A stretch of DNA of 64,000 bases from Mauremys mutica. Lineage: Eukaryota > Chordata > Testudines > Geoemydidae. A program made the translations under genes and the position numbers. Positions 56,951-64,000 of this stretch are shown one piece after another. The stretch spans positions 56,811,321 to 56,875,320 of the forward strand of contig NC_059075.1 of assembly GCF_020497125.1 (NCBI RefSeq), in the 5' to 3' direction. The notes below the pieces were generated by a model. The model saw only the letters and a program-made list of their open reading frames with translations, was not told where the DNA came from and searched no databases. Position 1 is the first letter of the stretch, and every line of letters starts with the position of its first letter.

Positions 56951-59900
56951 CTCTCCACTAACAATGATTTGCAAAATCTATTGTGCCCCAACATGAGACT
57001 GCCCACTCTCTGACCTTGTAAACAGAAATATTTCCTTTAACAGTAAAGTATTAATCCTCTCTGCTGAGAAATGTAGAATGGGTTATGTTTGTCCTATGAT
57101 AACTGCTGAAAATCCAAGTCTTCTGACTTACTGTGGAGGGTACCTCATGTCCTGAACAGCTGGACGAAGAGGTCTAATTTATCAGAATCACTTATGTACA
57201 CTTATGTACAGCTAAGCTTCTGCCAATGGACTGTCTCCCCGCTGGGGTTTTAGTAGCAGCATATTGGGGAAGTAATAAATAAATTCTATGAAAGCCGGTC
57301 CCCTTCTCTCCAGTGTCAGTTGCATCTTTTTGTATGATTTTTGGGAGGATAGTCAAAGATACCAATAATTATCCTGAAAAACAAATGCCAATGGCTCCTG
57401 GCTAGCTACCTCCCTTTCTAATGTTATTTCTTATCTGCAAGATGCTATACTAGCAAACTATTTTCTCATTTCCCAAATACTGGGACTAAGAAAGCAAGCC
57501 TCAGTTCAGCTGCTATCCCTTGCACTCCAGCTGTTTCATAAACTCCTCTCCCAGTAAGGTACTTTTTCTCTTCTGAGGAAGGAGGACAAAATAAGTGTTA
57601 CCCTTTTTGTGCATCCATTATGTATCGTAGCCCTTCCATACTTAACTTTTTGAATAGGGGTGCCAGATCTCTAATGTACTGATAATTAAGAATTCCTTGT
57701 ATTAGTTGTAAATCAGCTATTCAGTTTATTATTCCAGTATGGAAGTCTTCCTGCCAAACAGCAGCTTTTTCTGAGTAATTCATAGACTTTTATGAATTGA
57801 AGAAACATAAAAAAAAACACCTAAACACATCTTTAAGTCTACAATTACAAAGTTCCTCTAATTCTATCAAAGGAGTGTAAAAGATGAGATAAGTAAGGGA
57901 AATTATACAGCAACTCCACTGGAAAAATAGTAAGTGTATGGTTGTTCGTATTACTGCTTTCACATTATACAGTTAAAATGATTAAAGGTTGTTCCCACTT
58001 CTAGTTGGTGCATTTGAAGAAAACCCTTTTAAAATAACCATGCTGACCTGAAATGTGCTAATGTAGTATTAACACCATTTTGCTCATCAGGATGTCACAA
58101 TTTTTTTCCCCCACAACATACAGGATAGGCAAAAGTTACTATTTACATTTTACAGACTGGAAAAGTGAAGCCCAGAGAAATTAACTAACTTTTCCAGAGT
58201 CGTATGGCAAGGACTAAACTGGGAATAGAACCCAGTGGTTCTGGTGTTCAGTTCCCTGGTCTAAGCAATAGATTACACTACCTCCTATTGCACAAAACAG
58301 TTGACTCCAGCAGCAGTCGTTTACCCCTTCTAGCATTTCAACATGTCAGTCTCCAGAACAGTCTCTGTGTTTTTACGTACAAAGCAGCAATATTATCACT
58401 AATTAGAATTAATTGTAATTAGGAAAATACAAACAGTTCTGATAAAACTAACCAATCTGGAGGTTTTCTTGAAGTATTTACAGCCTAGCTATAATTAGGA
58501 AATACTGAAAATTCTGTGTATGAAGAAAAACCTGACTTCAGAGAAGCAGCTGAACTACCAGACACTTATCTAAACTGAAACTCTGAATTTTTTGAAATTG
58601 GCCCTATACTAGCTCCAATACCATGAATCAGGATTTCTTAATTTTGTTTTCATGTACTGTAAATGTATAATTCTGTAGGACTTCCATTGTAACCCCACAC
58701 AGAGTACTATCCTTTTACTGTAAAGCTTCAAGCTATAAGTAAGAGACTTCAGAAGAAACAGGGTTAAAGATATTATGAGTCTGCAGGTTTCAATATATTA
58801 CAATTTCTTGATTCAATGAAGATGGAAAAAATAACTTGATGGAGGGGCAACAAAGATACCCATAAGAAAAGAAATAAAAATATAACAGCGTGATTCTTTT
58901 TTTTTTATTGTTCTGAAAATCTCTTGATTTTTGGGTGGTGGTAGTTGTGGTTGTAGTATTCATCTATTTCTTGTTTTACTATATTCACTTCCTCTTTCCT
59001 GTTTTCATCAATTTTTACTCTTGTATGAAACTCCCCTTTCTCCTCACTCTTTTTTTGTCTCCTGTATTAATCTGTTTCTCTTCAGTTCCAACTTCTATTA
59101 GCAGCAAGTTTCCACTGCTATCTCATTGCTCACCCGTATTTAAAAAAAAAGAGTAAGTCTCAGTTTTCAGCTGCACAATGATCAAATGCATGGATGTTTT
59201 AAATCGTTCAGAAACAATGTCTATACTGAATTTGTGTATTTAAAGGACTTGAGCAATAGAGATTTTTTCATTTAATTCATATACATTCGGGGTGGTAAAT
59301 TTACATTTGTAGTACACAGGGTGGCTAATCTATTTTTGATGTGTATGTTTAGGGAGAATTGTGTTGGCTCAAGATGAGCTGGGAAGCATTTGAAAATTAC
59401 AAAAGCACAAAAACTATATCCAAGCAACATTAAGGGCCTGAAACTTGAAATCACAAAAAGCAACAAAGTTTGGAATCAAGATTAAATCTCCAGTGTTCAG
59501 CACAACTTGTGCTGAAGTATTGAAACCTAGCATTCCTGTAATACATGGACCGTTCCCACATGTGACTCCCATCTCTCATATCTTTATTGCCTGGTCATAA
59601 ACTCATACATAAATGGTGTAAATGTCCTTGGTAATAATTTCAAGGTTGCATGCTAAAATTAACACCATCCTGGCTAGAACCATGTTAAATGTTTCCAATG
59701 TAACTTGCCGCCATACAAAACTCACCTCTGTGAGATTTTGTTACAAACAGGTTCAGACCAGGTTTAGCCCTTCAGAACCACCAGTGCCAATTAATGGTAA
59801 AACCAGGGGTGCCAAGTGTCACTCATGTCTCATCAATATCACACATTTAGTAGCTTTGCCATACATGACCTACTGCATACAAGCAGGGAAGCATCCAGCA

Positions 59901-60879
59901 GTAGTGAGAGGAGAAGAGGGGAGGGGAAATAAGTAGAGGAAGCAACGATAGCAGCAGACAGTGGTGAGATACAGTATTAGCTCAAACCTCCTCCAGCAAG
60001 ATTCAATCCTCTAGCCAGTACTGTTTTTTCATCAAGTCACATTTGAAGAAGGGAGTCCCATTTCTTCCATACATGGAGAAGCCATGTTTCTGAAGGATTT
60101 AAAATATCTCATGGGGAATGGGATGACTCAGGGGATCAGTAATGGGACATGAAGTCTTTTATTTCTTGGTCACTGGTTCAAATTAGACCCAGATTGATAG
60201 TACCTATAAATTGTTACTGTCTGACAGGCCTGTGTGAAATGAATGGTTTAAATCTCAGCATCCTTAAAAATGGACAAGCATCCAGATCACTTGTCAAGCC
60301 TCAGCAAAGAGACCTGGACTAAATGAGCATATTGGTTTTCAGTTTCTGGTGGCAGCAACTTGGAATGAAACCTCTAAAATGAGGAAACAGAAATATCAAT
60401 TTGGTTAGAACCTTTCATGGGATCAAACATGGTGTATGCAGAGGTGAAATGCATTTGTTGATTTAACCTAATCCCAGACACTTGGTCAGACTATTGAATC
60501 ATCATACCACTAGGCAATCTCCACCAATGCATGCAATGATGGGAGTGCTAGTGTACATCAGCTGCTGTTATTTTTACTATTGTCACAAATTTAGATCAGG
60601 CCTGAATGACAGTGATAAAAATGCTTGTTGCCAGTCCCAGTGTGGGTACCACCAGTGGGGCTACACTGCTGGTAACAATGGTGGGAAATTTTAAAGGAAA
60701 AGAAACCTACGCAGTCTTAGAGATGTCCAGAAAGAAATAAAGTGATGAAACTATTAAAATAATTAATCTGCAGTATATCACCAGGATCATTCAAGACTTC
60801 AAGATGGCTAGCTCAGCTAACCTTGAAAATAAAAAGCTGCAAAAGAGGAGGACATGGAGGTAGTAAACTTTTTAAAAAC
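56951..60879. other. FMN1 intron, mostly unrecognised
   Basis: AT-rich intron. It holds a MIR at about 58135-58275, a perfect 10-bp inverted repeat with one-base centre (TTCAGCACAA C TTGTGCTGAA, 59496-59516) and a tandem ACTTATGTAC pair at about 57192. No exon recognised. Confidence 0.4.
58135..58275 (+). mobile_element. MIR-type SINE, diverged
   Basis: TATTTACATTTTACAGACTGG, then GAAGCCCAGAGAAATTAAC and GGGAATAGAACCCAGTGG follow the MIR core order. Confidence 0.7.
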
Positions 60880-61180
60880 TGTTAGTTAATCCCAGGGATT
60901 ATAAAACAATGAGTTTTTCTTCAGTTCCATTTATTGCTAGATGGGAATTTAGTTACCACTGGATGAAAGATGAAGACTTGTCTTGGATTAAAAATTGCTT
61001 AAGAGATAGTAAGTAAACAGTAGGAAAAGTGACTAATAACTACTAGGGAAAGAGAATAATATTAGGGTGACAGAGTTCAGTATTAGAGTTTGTGCTTTTT
61101 GTTATTTATGTATATAATACAGTAATCCATATAATATTTAGTTCAAAACTGAAGCAAAATAGTCAGGTAAATATATCAGC
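60880..61180 (+). mobile_element. CR1 LINE, 5' piece of a split copy
   Basis: Plus-strand text such as GACTTGTCTTGGATTAAAAA and TTGCTTAAGAGATAGTAAG aligns in order with the reverse-transcriptase region of CR1. The sense frame resumes at about 62880 after about 1.7 kb of other repeats. Confidence 0.6.
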
Positions 61181-62074
61181 AGAACTGGAGCCAGAAGACC
61201 AGGGTACCATCTTTGACTGTGCCACCAGTTTACTATGTTACCTTCGGCAAGTCACTTATCCTCTGTGCCTGTGGTGTGTCCCAACCATAAAGCAAGAAAG
61301 ACAAGATACAAAGAATGTGGTTTAATTAGGCCACATCTTTATTAACTCAACTGGGAAATACCCAGCATACAATGCAGGTCATTATCTTTTCCTTAATTGT
61401 TCCCATCTATCTGGGAGGGCTGCTGTCAGCCCTGCCCCTTCCCTGGTTCCTGCAACTGTGCCACCCTCCCCTCGTATATAAGTTAAAGGGGGCTGTATCC
61501 CACTGTACCAGACATTAGGAGCAGCAACCCTCCTGCCCCAGCTTCCTTAGAGGATACCTTACTCCTAAGTCCACTTCCAACTTTGGGTTATCAAGGAACC
61601 GTATGCCCTATGGAATGAGTACCTGAACAGGACACTTGCCACCTGCTAAGTTGCAACCACTTGACCGGTACGGTACGGTACAGTATCTACCCAATAGGGC
61701 CCCTGACCCCTTTTGGGAAGGTGATGAAACATACCCTCCCCAGCCAATCTGGCAATGAGGGAAAAAATCCTTCCTATCTCTGAAAGAAGAATGCGAAACC
61801 AGTGTAATGCCCACAACAGATCATAAAAACGCAGTCCTACTCTGATCCCATGGGAGGTTGCGTGCTGCTGATCTGTGGTGACAGAGCATTCTCTATAGAG
61901 AGAATGAGGTATAAATAGTATCAGAGGGTATACTATAGTATCAGAGGGTATACTATAAATACTCTCCCTCTCCCTCCCTCTAACAAACACATAGCAACAT
62001 GTGCATTTATTATCAAAAAATTCCAAAACAAAATCCACTCCATTGCACCCACTTCTGAGCATGGTATCAGAACA
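61181..62074. repeat. Inserted block: MIR-like end and an unassigned promoter-like repeat
   Basis: About 61181-61290 resembles a reverse-oriented MIR (TACCTTCGGCAAGTCACTTATCC). The following segment has an AATAAA on the minus strand (61336-61341), CTCGTATATAAG near 61471 and a GGTACGGTACGGTAC run at about 61668. A 20-bp exact tandem pair lies at 61917-61936 and 61937-61956. The family of the main segment is not recognised; an LTR is one possibility. Confidence 0.4.
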
Positions 62075-62815
62075 TACTCCTGGGGGAATTCTGCGCCACT
62101 GCACAATGCAGAATTTTGCAGAAATTAATGTTTTGTGTGCAGAATTTCCTTTCCCCCATAGAAATGGGCTGCAGTGCTGCTGGCTGCCACTAGGGGCCGC
62201 TGGACCCAGCAGAGCCCAGCTGGCACATAGAAGACACTGCCAGGGGAAGGGGGAGAGAGTACAGAGTTCCTGGAAGCTGCAGTTCCCCGCAAGCCTTGAG
62301 GGAAGGAGATGGCATCATGCAGGAAACTCCACACAAGCCAGGGACCCAGAAACAGGCTGTTTCTCCTTCTGGATCCCTGGCTCTAAGGGAGAGGGGGTAT
62401 GTAGGCTGTGGGGGACACGGCTGGGCTCGGAGGGGGAGGGAGCATAGGTATCTGAGCTAGGGAGGGCCCTGCGGCTCGGCTCTGGGGGGTAGTGGGTTCA
62501 GGTGTATTGGCTGGCGGGGGCATGACTGGGCTCGGGGGGAGAGGGAAGAGAAACAGAAACTGGGTTGTCATAGGGGTTTCTTTAACTCTCTACTCCTGGG
62601 GGAAATTTTGTGTGTGCCTGTATTGTTATAGACATACTTGATGACAAGTATTTTGAAATAAATTACCAAAGTAATTGAATCTCATGAGATTATGTTGTGT
62701 TATTTTGATAAATTAAATTTGCAGAATGTTGCAGAATTTTAAAATATTGTGTGCAGACTTTTTAAAATTTTTGGCGCAGACTTTTTAATTTTTCCCACAA
62801 ATAAGAACCCACCCA
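62075..62815. mobile_element. Non-autonomous DNA element of the CTCCTGGGGGAATTCTG family
   Basis: Begins TACTCCTGGGGGAATTCTGCG, with a second internal TACTCCTGGGGGAAATTTTG at about 62590. Ends in repeated TGTGCAGACTTTTTAAA / GGCGCAGACTTTTTAA text. The G-rich centre gives chance frames at 62001-62571. The right terminus is decayed. Confidence 0.6.
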
Positions 62816-62879
62816 GAATATACTAGACTAGACTAGAGATAATGGTTACACAGTTTTAAAACACCTTGATACCATATGA

Positions 62880-63862
62880 GGGCCACAAGTCCAAGAACTT
62901 TGTTAATATTATAGTTATCAACTGCGTCGTATAAGAGGTAAGTAGAAAGGTGTCAAAGTTTGCAGAAAACATTAATATTAGGATTTGTTAACAAGAGCAC
63001 TCTAGAAAGACACCATGGTAGCAGCTCAAACTCAGTAAAGACAAGTGGAAGAAACAGTGGTACGCTCTAAAAGGTTCTGAGTTAGGATCTATCCTAACTA
63101 GGAAAAGTTCTAGCCATCAAAGTGGACAGCTCAACAAGAATGTTTACTCAATGCACAAGTGTAAGAAGGGGAAAGAGAATGATATGGAAAATATTGTGAA
63201 GCCGTTTTGTAAACTGATGGCATATCCTTACTCATCGCCTTAAATACTATGTATAATTATAGACAGAACATCTAAAAAAAAGCTGAAACAAGAACAGTAC
63301 AACGATAAGCAGGAATGGAGGCTTCTATACGAGATGAGATTAGAATGACTATTTAGGCAAAAAAGAAGAATTGAGAGACAAATATACATACATAGAATAT
63401 AGTGGATGCCAGCCAAGTGCTCTTATTTACTCTTTCCTAGAGAACAAAAAAACATACCCACACCACAGACCAAGGCGGCTTGCAACAAAATTAAAAGCCA
63501 ATAGGTTCTATTTTAAAAGGAAATATTGTGTACTTAGCATATAATTAACTCACAGAACTCACTGTCACAGGACACTATTGAAGCAAATATCTTTTTTAAA
63601 ATTAAGACATCTATAGGAATAAGAATATACTCTTCACTTACATTGGCTGGGATAAAATTAGCAAAATACAAATTCCATGTACACTGATCAACTGATGTCA
63701 GGAATAAAATTTTCCACACAATATAATATTGCACAATTAAATGCAATTGATGTCTTTCCTGTAAAACATCTGGCCTTGGCCACTGTTGAGGACAGGGTAA
63801 AGGACAATATGGACCTCTGAGCAGCTTCAATATGGCAGGTCCTATGGCACTAAGAATCAAGT
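62880..63862 (+). mobile_element. CR1 LINE, 3' piece of the split copy
   Basis: Ordered CR1 text: TCAAAGTTTGCAGAAAAC, TGTTTACTCAATGCACAAG, AAAAGGAAATATTGTGTAC, then the terminal CTGGCCTTGGCCACTGTTGAGG, AATATGGACCTCTGAGC and ATGGCAGGTCCTATGG. The minus frame 63534-63941 is antisense to this and not a gene. Confidence 0.78.
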
Positions 63863-64000
63863 AATCTACAAAAAACACCAACACAATGATCTTTAAAAAG
63901 AAGTGTTTGATTTTAAAATTCTGATGGGGAAATGCTAGCAATTAAGGTTTATTTACTTATGTATATCTGGGTTGTGTAAATAAAGCTGGTTAGTCCCAAC

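Noticed and set aside
63534..63941. 135-codon minus-strand frame
   Set aside because: It is antisense to a CR1 3' terminus (TGGCCTTGGCCACTGTTGAGG, ATGGCAGGTCCTATG); no independent coding signal.
1..64000. CRISPR array, bacterial operon, replication origin or organellar insert
   Set aside because: No regularly spaced repeats, no prokaryotic gene order or mitochondrial genes; all signals fit vertebrate intronic DNA.

Overview
The window is nuclear DNA from a vertebrate, most likely a hidden-neck (cryptodiran) turtle. It holds three copies of the tRNA-derived Cry-type SINE of cryptodires, many CR1 LINE pieces, old L2/MIR remnants, and many hAT-, Tigger- and Harbinger-type non-autonomous DNA elements. 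Base composition is AT-rich, apart from GC-rich patches inside transposons. I see no bacterial, viral or organellar gene.

Only one protein gene is supported: the 3' end of formin 1 (FMN1), on the minus strand. Four coding exons were recognised at 28204-28255 (52 bp), 22336-22485 (150 bp), 5927-6011 (85 bp) and 2685-2729 (45 bp with the stop). Reading frames join across all three introns, and every exon edge has GT/AG signals. Together they encode the C-terminal end of the actin-assembling FH2 domain and the short basic FMN1 tail. The 3'UTR runs to lower coordinates, with candidate poly(A) signals near 1457-1488. Sequence below that should be FMN1-GREM1 intergenic space. Everything from 28256 to 64000 is read as one long FMN1 intron, because no further exon was found.

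Layout. 1-1456: intergenic, with a hAT MITE. 1457-6011: last two exons, 3'UTR, CR1 with a nested hAT, a larger hAT, and a local duplication around the penultimate exon. 6012-22335: large intron with a Tigger-like MITE holding a SINE, an LTR-like unit, Harbinger MITEs, a fold-back-family repeat and an L2 piece; 17.5-22.3 kb is repeat-poor. 22486-28203: short intron with a three-level transposon nest. 28256-36000: very dense MITE cluster, an LTR-like unit and a 1.6-kb composite repeat holding a palindromic fold-back element. 36000-52200: mostly quiet intron with CR1, MIR, L2 and another fold-back. 52250-57000: degenerate tyrosine-recombinase (DIRS-like) retroelement, hAT, SINE and a 2.3-kb CR1. 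57000-64000: a CR1 split by about 1.7 kb of later insertions.

Functionally, the most important point is inference from synteny. In mouse, the limb-bud control region of the neighbouring BMP antagonist gene Grem1 lies within the 3' part of Fmn1, and limb deformity alleles disrupt it. The introns here are therefore the expected home of turtle GREM1 enhancers. The structural novelties I can see directly are transposon architectures: a fold-back repeat family with 9-12 bp target duplications, an exact 25-bp micro-inversion in one copy, a three-deep nest, and two Harbinger MITEs sharing one TTA.
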